Positions 8,235 through 14,809 of a stretch of 64,000 bases of DNA are shown here, piece by piece; position 1 is the first letter of the stretch, and each line of letters opens with the position of its first letter. The translations under genes and the position numbers were made by a program. The stretch covers positions 372,001-436,000 of the forward strand of contig NZ_JABFDG010000001.1 of assembly GCF_013403955.1 (NCBI RefSeq). Direction: 5' to 3'. Under the pieces are notes generated by a model, which saw nothing but the letters and a program-made list of their open reading frames with translations, ran no database searches and was not told the origin of the DNA. The stretch comes from Winogradskyella vidalii. GTDB taxonomy: Bacteria; Bacteroidota; Bacteroidia; Flavobacteriales; Flavobacteriaceae.

Positions 8235-9242
8235 ATGCGCTACATTATTTACGGTCTTTTGGTTTTTATATTTGCGGGTTGTGCGGCGATTCCGCATCAA
8301 TATTCTAAAATTAACGGCGTTAGTTTTGTTGCTTCTAGAGGTGTTGTAGATGCCTCACATGTTAAACCTGTCGTTGCGGTAAATGCCAATGCTGCTGCGG
8401 TAATGCCATTTGGTTTTATAAGAGATGTAAGTCATCCTGAAATTAGTTACAACACCAAACGACAATGGTTTGGGGAAACCCGGTCTGGAGCAGGGCAATA
8501 TATTGAGGCCCTTCATAGGGAAGGTATAAATGTAATGGTAAAACCGCAATTATGGATTTCTCATGGTGAATTTACCGGGTTTTTAAAAGCAACCTCAGAA
8601 GCCGATTGGCAATTATTAGAAACGTCATATACCGATTTTATTATTGAGTATGCAGAAATGGCCGAAACGTATAATGTTGAAGTATTTTGTATAGGCACGG
8701 AGCTAGAAGCCTTTATAAAAAACAGACCCAACTACTGGCATCAACTCATTAAGGATATAAGAATGGTCTATACTGGTAAATTAACCTACGCTGCGAATTG
8801 GGATGAATTTTGGACGACGCCCTTTTGGGAGGAACTAGATTATGTGGGCATTGATGCTTATTTTCCAGTGAGTGCTATGCAAACACCAACCATTGAAGAT
8901 TGTATAAAGGGTTGGGAAAAGCACAAAATAGGTTTACGTGATTTTTCTAAAAAATTAAATAAACCAATTTTATTCACCGAGTTTGGTTACAGAAGTGTCG
9001 ATTATACCGGGAAAGAACCTTGGCGTTACGATCGTTCTATGACTTCAGTTAATCTTGAAGCACAAAATAATGCTACACAGGCTTTGTTTGATGCCGTTTG
9101 GAAAGAGGAGTGGTTTGCTGGTGGTTATTTATGGAAATGGTTTATCAATCATGATGAAGTTGGTGGTTTAGAGGATAATCAGTTTACACCACAAAATAAG
9201 CCTGTGGAAAATATAATTAAAAACTTTTATAAATTAAACTAA
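8235..9242 (+). CDS. Lipoprotein with glycoside hydrolase TIM barrel (GH113-like)
   Basis: A 335-residue protein with a lipoprotein signal (hydrophobic residues 4-14, lipobox FAGC with Cys16), so it is tethered to a membrane facing the periplasm or outside. The rest resembles the GH113/GTA TIM-barrel group. It has QLWISHGEF (105-113), an acid/base candidate in GTELEAF (E156), YVGIDAYFP, and a nucleophile candidate at a strand end in LFTEFGYRS (E249). GH113 enzymes cleave beta-mannans; relatives act on other glycans, so the substrate is not assigned. The downstream phosphatase gene begins 2 bases after the stop, so the two form one unit. A link to the mannan-type glycosyltransferases 3-6 kb away is possible but is only inference. 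Confidence 0.75.
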   Translation: MRYIIYGLLVFIFAGCAAIPHQYSKINGVSFVASRGVVDASHVKPVVAVNANAAAVMPFGFIRDVSHPEISYNTKRQWFGETRSGAGQYIEALHREGINVMVKPQLWISHGEFTGFLKATSEADWQLLETSYTDFIIEYAEMAETYNVEVFCIGTELEAFIKNRPNYWHQLIKDIRMVYTGKLTYAANWDEFWTTPFWEELDYVGIDAYFPVSAMQTPTIEDCIKGWEKHKIGLRDFSKKLNKPILFTEFGYRSVDYTGKEPWRYDRSMTSVNLEAQNNATQALFDAVWKEEWFAGGYLWKWFINHDEVGGLEDNQFTPQNKPVENIIKNFYKLN

Positions 9243-9244
9243 CT

Positions 9245-9976
9245 ATGCGAACTCTGGTAATTGGCGATATTCATGGCGGCTTAAAAGGCTTAATTGAACT
9301 ATTAGAAATAGCTAAAGTAAATTCTGATGATCATTTGGTTTTTCTTGGCGATTATGTGGATGGCTGGAGCGAATCGGCTCAGGTAATTCAATATTTAATA
9401 GAACTTTCAAAAACAAACGCTTGTGTATTTATTAAAGGAAATCACGATGTTTGGTGCGAACAATGGTTAGCATCTGGAGTCGATAACGATGTGTGGTTAG
9501 ATCATGGCGGCGCTGGTACTATTGAAAGTTATTCTGGATTTTCTAAAGATGAAAAAGCAGCACATCTCGATTTTTTTGAGGCGATGCCTTTATTTCATAT
9601 TGATGATAACAAGCGTTTGTTTGTACATGCGGGTTTTACATCGATGCATGGTGCTGAAAAAGAAATTGATGTTAGAAATTTTTATTTTGACCGAACCCTT
9701 TGGGAAATGGCCTTAACTATGGATAAACGGATTAAAAAAGATTCTGAAATTTATCCCAATCGTTTAAAGCATTATTCTGAAATTTATATTGGTCATACCC
9801 CAACCATTAATTATCATAAAACGAAACCTATGCAAGCCATGAATGTTTGGAATATAGATACAGGCGCAGCATTTACAGGTCCGGTATCTGCGGTAGATAT
9901 TGATACAAAAGACGTGTATCAAAGTGATAAGCTTATGGATTTATATCCTAATGAAAAAGGTAGAAATAAGAAATAG
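9245..9976 (+). CDS. PPP-family metallophosphoesterase (serine/threonine phosphatase-like)
   Basis: A 243-residue cytoplasmic enzyme with all PPP signatures in order: GDIHG (7-11), GDYVDG (35-40), GNHD (65-68), VHAGF, and a late His in GHTPT. These residues hold the dinuclear metal centre that hydrolyses phosphomonoesters or, in ApaH/PrpE relatives, dinucleoside polyphosphates. The substrate cannot be fixed from sequence. It follows the lipoprotein glycosidase gene by 2 bases and is probably cotranscribed. It converges with the glycosyltransferase gene ending at 10100. The 123-base gap between them carries a palindromic repeat (10069-10094) that may end both transcripts. Confidence 0.85.
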   Translation: MRTLVIGDIHGGLKGLIELLEIAKVNSDDHLVFLGDYVDGWSESAQVIQYLIELSKTNACVFIKGNHDVWCEQWLASGVDNDVWLDHGGAGTIESYSGFSKDEKAAHLDFFEAMPLFHIDDNKRLFVHAGFTSMHGAEKEIDVRNFYFDRTLWEMALTMDKRIKKDSEIYPNRLKHYSEIYIGHTPTINYHKTKPMQAMNVWNIDTGAAFTGPVSAVDIDTKDVYQSDKLMDLYPNEKGRNKK

Positions 9977-10068
9977 TTAAATGTAAAAGGTGTTTCAGTT
10001 AAACGAGTGCTCTTTGTTGATTTTCCTGATTTGTGTGAAATAATTAAGTTCTTAAAAGTACCTCTATA

Positions 10069-10094
10069 CCTGCAAGGCTTCAAAACCTTACAAG
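10069..10094. repeat. Interspersed palindromic repeat (CCTGCAAGG family)
   Basis: The element begins CCTGCAAGGCTTC and ends AACCTTACAAG, forming an imperfect hairpin in the convergent gap between the phosphatase and glycosyltransferase genes. Related copies occur at 12737, 12787, 51512, 55584, 56227, 58765 and 62634. It may act as a bidirectional transcription stop here. Confidence 0.6.
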
Positions 10095-10099
10095 ATAAT

Positions 10100-10963
10100 T
10101 TAACAGACATTCTTGTTGTAATAAGCCAATAAATCATCTGCAGAAGCACCAAACCATTTTTTTAAATGAATTGTAAAAAAGTAATATTGCACCTTCCAGA
10201 CACCGTGTTTCCTATACATGCGAGCTGAGGTTTTTAGTTTTTTATTGATAACAACAAATTCTTTACGAGTATAGAGTTCGTTAATTAAAATATTGTCTTC
10301 ATAGATGGTGTAATTTTCATTATAACCACCAATAGTATCAAAAAGCGTTCGGGTAATAAACTGACTTTGGTCACCGCCTCTAGAAACGCGCCACGAAAAT
10401 TGCGTAAACCAACTCGCCAGTTGTAACCACCAATGGTTGCTATCAAACTGCAATCTAAAACAACCTGCTTGGTTGCCTTTGTTGACTTCATTTATAATTA
10501 GTTGGTCAAAATGTTTTGGTGGAAAAGAATCGGCATGAAGAAAATATAAAATAGCGCCCTTGGCATGCATTGCGCCTCGATTCATTTGTTTTGCTCTGCC
10601 TTTTGACGAATTAATCAAAATAATTTTTGGTTGATTCACTGATTCTATTGCGAAAGCTTTCGGAGTTGTTTCAGAATCTTTTACGGCGTTATCTAGTTCG
10701 TCAGTTTGAGTAAAATTCCGTTTTTGGAATTTTGTATCGAGAACATCTTTATTAGCTTCTCGATACAATTCTTCAAGTTGTTCAGAATCACTCGAAGTGA
10801 CGAAATTGCTAACAATGTCCATAGTACCATCCGTACTGCCGCCATCAACCAAAATAATTTCAGTAACAGTAATATTATTCGCATCAGAATGCTCAAGAAG
10901 ATGCGTTAATAAAGCTTCAATACCATCAGCTTCGTTTAAAACAGGAATGATTATACTTATCAT
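10100..10963 (-). CDS. GT2 glycosyltransferase, arsenosugar/rSAM-associated type (TIGR04283-like), with palindromic insert
   Basis: A 287-residue GT-A fold transferase. It has IIIPVLNEADGI (4-15), LVDGGSTDGT (38-47), then SSKGRAKQMNRGA (after residue 115) and FLHADSFPP, the hallmarks of the TIGR04283 group found next to ArsS-type radical SAM genes. Family members run to about 230 residues. The excess is a polar, charged stretch at about residues 55-112 between strand 2 and the SSKGRAKQMN motif. The DNA of that stretch is full of perfect palindromes (see 10645-10802). The core motifs on both sides are intact and in frame, so the protein is probably functional. It is the last gene of the 13-gene minus-strand run and follows the DUF547 gene by 33 bases. 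Its presumed job is to glycosylate the arsenoribose or a related product. Confidence 0.85.
   Translation of the reverse strand: MISIIIPVLNEADGIEALLTHLLEHSDANNITVTEIILVDGGSTDGTMDIVSNFVTSSDSEQLEELYREANKDVLDTKFQKRNFTQTDELDNAVKDSETTPKAFAIESVNQPKIILINSSKGRAKQMNRGAMHAKGAILYFLHADSFPPKHFDQLIINEVNKGNQAGCFRLQFDSNHWWLQLASWFTQFSWRVSRGGDQSQFITRTLFDTIGGYNENYTIYEDNILINELYTRKEFVVINKKLKTSARMYRKHGVWKVQYYFFTIHLKKWFGASADDLLAYYNKNVC
10645..10802. repeat. Palindrome-rich repeat element inserted in frame in a coding gene
   Basis: Within the glycosyltransferase gene there are four palindromes in 150 bases: CGAAAGCTTTCG (10651-10662), AAAATTCC/GGAATTTT (10712-10719 and 10726-10733), TTGTATCGAGAA/TTCTCGATACAA (12-bp arms, 10732-10743 and 10757-10768), and TCACTCGAAGTGA (10788-10800). 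The words are typical of intergenic flavobacterial repeats, yet here they are translated. Insert edges are approximate because no uninterrupted homologue is at hand. Confidence 0.65.
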
Positions 10964-10996
10964 ATTATGATATACGGAAATAATAAGAAAAGAGTT

Positions 10997-11785
10997 TTAA
11001 TCATTCAAATCCCAATTATAATCCGAGTAACTTTTCTTAGCCGATTCTGAAATGGTAACATCTGAATATTGATTTAGAAAATCAATTAAACTTCCATTTT
11101 GCTCAAAATCTTTTTTAAACCATTTAAATATTTTTGAAATTTTTATGCCGTCTTTTGAAAGTTCGTTTTTAGTTGAATCCGCTAAAAATTCTTTTGTGGC
11201 TTTGGTTAATTGTGCGTCTAATTTTGAAGCTATAAAAGCTTCATTTTGCAATTTCGGACACGATACAGACGCACAAACAATAGCGAAATGTATTCTAGGT
11301 TCATCCATGTTTCTGAGAATTTTATGCTCAATATCGTTAAGATTTTGCCAAGTATCACCCAATTTCCAAAGCCGTTGATTCCAAGGATCTTTGATGTCTT
11401 TAATGCTTTTTGTTGGGTAATTTCTAAGGATTAAATCTACGGTAAGCGCGTTATAAGCATTTATCCAATAGGCTAGTTTTTCATTTTTAGACCATGTGTC
11501 GTCAGGTTGTGTATCACTTAAATAGTCAATATAAATATCAAATTCAGTCTTGTCATTTTTAATGGCTTTATAATCTACATTCCCATCATCTGATACATGG
11601 TTTTGTAAAATCGTATGCCATCGCTTGTGCATTAATTCTTTAAAATTTGCAGACTTTTTCGGTGGTTTTGGTGGAAGCGGAATTTTAGCTTCAATCTCAT
11701 GGTCTTGATTTGTAATGGGCTTTTGGAAACCGAAACACGACGATATAAATAGTAGCGTAATAATTAGTACTGATATATTTTTCAT
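10997..11785 (-). CDS. DUF547 domain lipoprotein
   Basis: A 262-residue protein with a lipoprotein signal (hydrophobic residues 4-15, FISSC with Cys17), a Pro/Lys-rich linker (IPLPPKPPKKS) and a DUF547 domain. The domain's typical stretches are YWINAYNALTVDLIL, WNQRLWKLG, DEPRIHFAIVCASVSCP and FNEAF-like LQNEAF. DUF547 has remote likeness to transglutaminase/papain-like folds, but no activity is established, and I assign none. It lies 12 bases after the fatty-acid-hydroxylase-family gene and 33 bases before the TIGR04283-like transferase, inside the arsenosugar-type run. DUF547 genes are often seen beside such clusters. Predicted location is the periplasmic side of the outer or inner membrane. 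Confidence 0.85.
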   Translation of the reverse strand: MKNISVLIITLLFISSCFGFQKPITNQDHEIEAKIPLPPKPPKKSANFKELMHKRWHTILQNHVSDDGNVDYKAIKNDKTEFDIYIDYLSDTQPDDTWSKNEKLAYWINAYNALTVDLILRNYPTKSIKDIKDPWNQRLWKLGDTWQNLNDIEHKILRNMDEPRIHFAIVCASVSCPKLQNEAFIASKLDAQLTKATKEFLADSTKNELSKDGIKISKIFKWFKKDFEQNGSLIDFLNQYSDVTISESAKKSYSDYNWDLND

Positions 11786-11797
11786 CTTAAATTGTTC

Positions 11798-12700
11798 TTA
11801 TTGGTGAGATTTCCGTTTGCGTTGAAATGCAGGATATGCAGACTGACTCATAAAATCTTTAGGGAAGTTTTCATCATCTTCAAAACCGATTTCAATATCT
11901 CTGCCATCGTGTGGAATGTAATCGGTTTTAAATAAATAATCCCAAAGGCTTAAGGTGATTCCGAAATTCACACCAAAACGTTCGCCTTTCGGTAATTCTT
12001 TTACGTGATGCCAAATGTGCATTTTCGGATTGTTGAAAACGTATTTTAAAATGCCGTAATCCCAACCCAAATTGGCGTGGTTTAAATGGCCAATAGCAAT
12101 ATTGAAGAAATAGACGATGGCTACATCTTGCGCATCAAATCCACCAATTACAGCAAGCGGAACGTATAAAATAGTTTTATAAACAATAGGTTCCATCCAG
12201 TGATAGCGCAAGTGACCTGCAAACCCCATTTCTTTGATGCTGTGATGTACTTTGTGGAAATTCCACAGCCATTCAAAACGGTGTAAAAGCCGATGTGTAT
12301 TCCATTGTACAAAATCCGACACGATAAAAAGGATAAATAAGCCTAACCATTTAGGTAATGTTTTCACATCAAAAAGTTGAAAACTTGAAAGTGATAAGCC
12401 AACAACTCCCAAAATATCATTGAATACTTCCGAAACCGTATTAGACAGCGCAATAAGTATAATGAGATTTAAAAGAAAGAAATTGAAGAACATATAAAAG
12501 GTATCTAACCAAAAATCTTTTCTAAAAAGCGCTTGCTCTTTTCGCCATGGAAAGGCAATTTCTAAAATCCAGACTAAAACAGATATTAGAATAAGACCAT
12601 AGAAGAAATTGTCCCAATGGTTAAGGTCAATGAGCTCATATTTTAAATAATTCCAGTAACTGGAATAGGATTTTGTGAATATGTCTAGGTATTTTTCCAT
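11798..12700 (-). CDS. Sterol desaturase / fatty acid hydroxylase superfamily membrane protein
   Basis: A 300-residue membrane protein with four to five spans and the eight-histidine di-iron signature of this superfamily: HRLLH (HxxxH), FHKVHHS (HxxHH) and HIWHH (HxxHH). These enzymes oxygenate or desaturate lipids, including alkyl ether lipids. The start is set at ATG 12698-12700 (MEKYLD). A longer frame up to 12751 would add 17 residues encoded entirely by an intergenic hairpin repeat, so it is rejected. The right arm of that hairpin leaves AGGAAG close to the chosen ATG and could act as ribosome binding site. Placement between the purine phosphorylase and DUF547 genes, in an ArsS locus, raises a lipid-modifying role (for example arsenolipid formation); this is inference only. 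Confidence 0.85.
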   Translation of the reverse strand: MEKYLDIFTKSYSSYWNYLKYELIDLNHWDNFFYGLILISVLVWILEIAFPWRKEQALFRKDFWLDTFYMFFNFFLLNLIILIALSNTVSEVFNDILGVVGLSLSSFQLFDVKTLPKWLGLFILFIVSDFVQWNTHRLLHRFEWLWNFHKVHHSIKEMGFAGHLRYHWMEPIVYKTILYVPLAVIGGFDAQDVAIVYFFNIAIGHLNHANLGWDYGILKYVFNNPKMHIWHHVKELPKGERFGVNFGITLSLWDYLFKTDYIPHDGRDIEIGFEDDENFPKDFMSQSAYPAFQRKRKSHQ

Positions 12701-12705
12701 GTAAC

Positions 12706-12723
12706 TTCCTGCGAAAGCAGGAA
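12706..12723. repeat. Small hairpin repeat (TTCCTGC-GAAA-GCAGGAA)
   Basis: A perfect 7-bp stem with GAAA loop lies directly before the start codon of the fatty-acid-hydroxylase-family gene (start at 12700). The same word recurs at 22457, 22507, 51645, 55309 and, in weaker form, near 62541. On the minus strand its second arm gives AGGAAG spaced 5 bases from the ATG. Confidence 0.75.
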
Positions 12724-12736
12724 TCTCATTTTTAAT

Positions 12737-12813
12737 CCTGCAAGGTTTCAAAAACCTTGTAGGTATTGATTCTTTATTTTATTAGACCTACAAGGTTTTT
12801 GAAACCTTGCAGG
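12737..12813. repeat. 28-bp perfect inverted repeat built of two palindromic elements
   Basis: The arm at 12737-12764 is exactly reverse-complementary to the arm at 12786-12813, with a 21-base spacer. Each arm is itself a hairpin of the CCTGCAAGG family. A partial third copy follows at about 12820-12836. The block sits between the phosphorylase stop (12858) and the hydroxylase-family start (12700). It would fold strongly in RNA and may reduce read-through into the distal genes. Confidence 0.85.
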
Positions 12814-12857
12814 TCTTCCTCAAAGGCCTTGTAGGATTATCCGTGTTAAGCCAACTT

Positions 12858-13670
12858 TTAAAGCGTCTTTATCAACTCCTTAAACAACGTAATCATATGT
12901 GGCTCCGCCTTACCTGCCATAGCAATAATTTCAGAAATATCAACAGGTTTTAAGTCATCAGGATTACATTCATCCGTTAAAACAGAAACGGCAGCAGCTT
13001 TTAAATTTAAATGATTAGCCACAATAATTTCGGGTACTGTACTCATACCAACGGCATCTGCACCAATCGTTTTTAGCATGCGGTATTCTGCTCGTGTTTC
13101 AAGCTGAGGACCAACAACAGACGCATAAACACCCTTATGTAATGTGATGTTATGGTCTTTAGCAATATTCTCAAATTTCGAATTGATGTCTGCATCATAA
13201 GGTGCGCTCATATCTGCAAAGCGCTCGCCTAATTCTGAAACGCCTTTAAATGCTAATGGCGAACCACCTTGAAGATTAATATGGTCGTCAATAAGCATTA
13301 ATTCGCCTTTTTTATAATCGAGATTAATAGCTCCAGAAGCATTAGAAACCAATAAGGTTTTGATGCCTAACTTCTCCATAATCCGCACAGGAAATGTGAC
13401 GTCTTGAAGTGTATAACCTTCGTAAATGTGAAAACGACCTTGCATTACAACCACCTTTTTACCTTCAAGCATTCCATAAATCAGTTTGCCCTTATGAAAT
13501 TCTACTGTAGCCGTTGGGAAGTTAGGAATGTGATTGTAACTGGCTTCTGCAATGATGTCTAATTCATCAATCAACTGGCCTAATCCTGTTCCTAAAATGA
13601 TGCCGATTTCAGGGGTTTCAAAACCTTTGCTTTGTAAATATTCGGTACTTTCTGTTATCTGATTAATCAT
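12858..13670 (-). CDS. Purine nucleoside phosphorylase (trimeric NP-I class, PNP/MTAP family)
   Basis: A 270-residue cytoplasmic enzyme. It has the phosphate loop LGTGLGQL (26-33), QGRFHIYEGY (77-86, His81), VSNASGAIN (108-116), GPQLETRAEY (188-196, Glu191) and GMS (208-210). It phosphorolyses purine nucleosides to the free base and ribose-1-phosphate. At the position where 6-oxopurine PNPs carry Asn (human Asn243), this protein appears to have Asp233 (VLTDEC). Asp is the residue found there in methylthioadenosine phosphorylases, whereas Glu191 is PNP-like. Base preference is therefore uncertain and adenine nucleosides are possible. The gene overlaps the upstream DUF2064 gene by 8 bases. In an ArsS locus it could remove adenine from the deoxyadenosyl product. 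Confidence 0.9.
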   Translation of the reverse strand: MINQITESTEYLQSKGFETPEIGIILGTGLGQLIDELDIIAEASYNHIPNFPTATVEFHKGKLIYGMLEGKKVVVMQGRFHIYEGYTLQDVTFPVRIMEKLGIKTLLVSNASGAINLDYKKGELMLIDDHINLQGGSPLAFKGVSELGERFADMSAPYDADINSKFENIAKDHNITLHKGVYASVVGPQLETRAEYRMLKTIGADAVGMSTVPEIIVANHLNLKAAAVSVLTDECNPDDLKPVDISEIIAMAGKAEPHMITLFKELIKTL

Positions 13671-14292
13671 TGAGTTGCTGTATTTTTTCTTGTAATTTTA
13701 AATTCGATTTATAAAAGTCTGAAGCAATTAAATCTTCATATGTATCAATATCATTCAACGTGTCTAAGATACCAACTGAAATTTGATTATTGTGTAACTC
13801 TTGTAACGTTTCTGTTAACAAATGGGGTTGACTCCAGGGTTTGTTTGTGAAAATTGAAGTTTCAAGTTGCGACATGCCAACCAAATAATAACCACCATCT
13901 TCTGCAGGTCCAAAAACAACTTCATTTTGATCTAAAGCTTTTAATCCATTCAGAATGTGTGAAGCATCAATATCTGGTAAATCAGAACCAATCAAAACAA
14001 TTTTTTTGTAACCCGCTTCAAAACCGTCTTTAAAAGCAATGGACATACGTTCGCCTAAATCGGCGCCTTCTTGAACAGTTTTAAAATCATGTTCCCATTG
14101 TGAATCCACTATAGTATTAGAAAAATAAATGCGTTTGTCTATGTCTAAAGCTTCAGTGGCGTTCTCTGTAATCTTAACCAATTCGGTATATACTTCAAAG
14201 GCACCAAAGTCGCCAATAGTTTTAGCGAGACGTGTTTTTACGGTTCCTAATTTTATATTTTTTACAAATACAATTACAAGTGTATCAGTCAT
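13663..14292 (-). CDS. DUF2064 / TIGR04282-like transferase, arsenosugar/rSAM-associated
   Basis: A 209-residue protein related to CofC/GlmU-type nucleotidyltransferases. It carries VFVKNIKLGTVKTRLAK (9-24), the nucleotide-binding signature, then LIGSDLPD, FGPAEDGGYYLVG and TLNDIDTYEDL near the C-terminus. These match the TIGR04282 group that accompanies ArsS-type radical SAM genes. It probably activates or transfers a sugar using an NTP, though the exact reaction is not established. Overlaps of 8 bases with both the rhodanese gene upstream and the phosphorylase gene downstream indicate tight translational coupling. A second, more divergent paralogue lies at 21771-22451 in the same run. Unlike that copy, this one keeps the KTRLA motif and is the likely catalytic form. 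Confidence 0.85.
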   Translation of the reverse strand: MTDTLVIVFVKNIKLGTVKTRLAKTIGDFGAFEVYTELVKITENATEALDIDKRIYFSNTIVDSQWEHDFKTVQEGADLGERMSIAFKDGFEAGYKKIVLIGSDLPDIDASHILNGLKALDQNEVVFGPAEDGGYYLVGMSQLETSIFTNKPWSQPHLLTETLQELHNNQISVGILDTLNDIDTYEDLIASDFYKSNLKLQEKIQQLND

Positions 14293-14779
14293 ATATTTTG
14301 TTTCCTTTTAAAAGCCATTGGCTCCATTCTTTTGAAAATGCATGTACATTTTCAGTGGGTTTATTTTCAATATCGTAAACCGTGAAATCTTTGTTCTTCC
14401 ATTCAAAAATACCACCAAATAAATTATAGACATTGGTGTAGCCTACTTTTTCGAGTTGTTCTGCGATATCTTCAGAGCGAATTCCTAAGGAACAATAAAC
14501 GACTATTGTAGTCGATTTATCAGTTATGCTCGTGGTAATGTTTTCAATATTAAACTTATCATAACCAACATGAATAGCGTCTTTGAGATGACTCGTTTCA
14601 TATTCAATGAGCTCTCTTGAATCTAACAAAATAGCGTCTGTTTTTGGCATGGCTAATTCTTGCACAGAGATATACGGAATGCTTTCTTTATTATATGTTT
14701 TTAGCAAATTTTCAATCGTTTCTTGGCCATTTAACAAAAAGCTAAAGAGTAAAAATGATAATGTAAAGATTTTATGCAT
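14285..14779 (-). CDS. Exported rhodanese-like protein
   Basis: A 164-residue protein with a cleavable-type signal peptide (MHKIFTLSFLLFSFLLNGQ) and one rhodanese domain. The active-site loop is YCSLGIRS (Cys96), preceded by LLDSRELIEYETSHLKDAIHV (split around residues 51-71). The six-residue loop is the length used for sulfur substrates. Rhodaneses move sulfane sulfur through a Cys persulfide; a periplasmic copy may act on thiosulfate or on thiol-reactive oxyanions. The gene lies 30 bases after the metallophosphoesterase gene and overlaps the DUF2064 gene by 8 bases. A sulfur-transfer or thiolation step fits a locus that might handle thio-arsenicals, but no direct evidence supports that. Confidence 0.85.
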   Translation of the reverse strand: MHKIFTLSFLLFSFLLNGQETIENLLKTYNKESIPYISVQELAMPKTDAILLDSRELIEYETSHLKDAIHVGYDKFNIENITTSITDKSTTIVVYCSLGIRSEDIAEQLEKVGYTNVYNLFGGIFEWKNKDFTVYDIENKPTENVHAFSKEWSQWLLKGNKIYD

Positions 14780-14809
14780 GCCTTTTTAGTGCTATTAATT
14801 AAGGTAACC

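Noticed and set aside
8235-9242. Polysaccharide utilisation locus assignment for the GH113-like gene or the SusCD pair
   Set aside because: The glycosidase has no SusCD beside it, and the SusCD pair has no glycosidase; they are 8 kb apart on opposite strands.
12701-12751. 17-residue N-terminal extension of the fatty-acid-hydroxylase-family protein
   Set aside because: Its codons lie wholly in a dispersed hairpin repeat, and a normal start (MEKYLD) follows at 12700.
12704-12836. Repeated palindromes considered as a CRISPR array
   Set aside because: Repeats are inverted, of different families, without regular unique spacers, and no cas genes are present.
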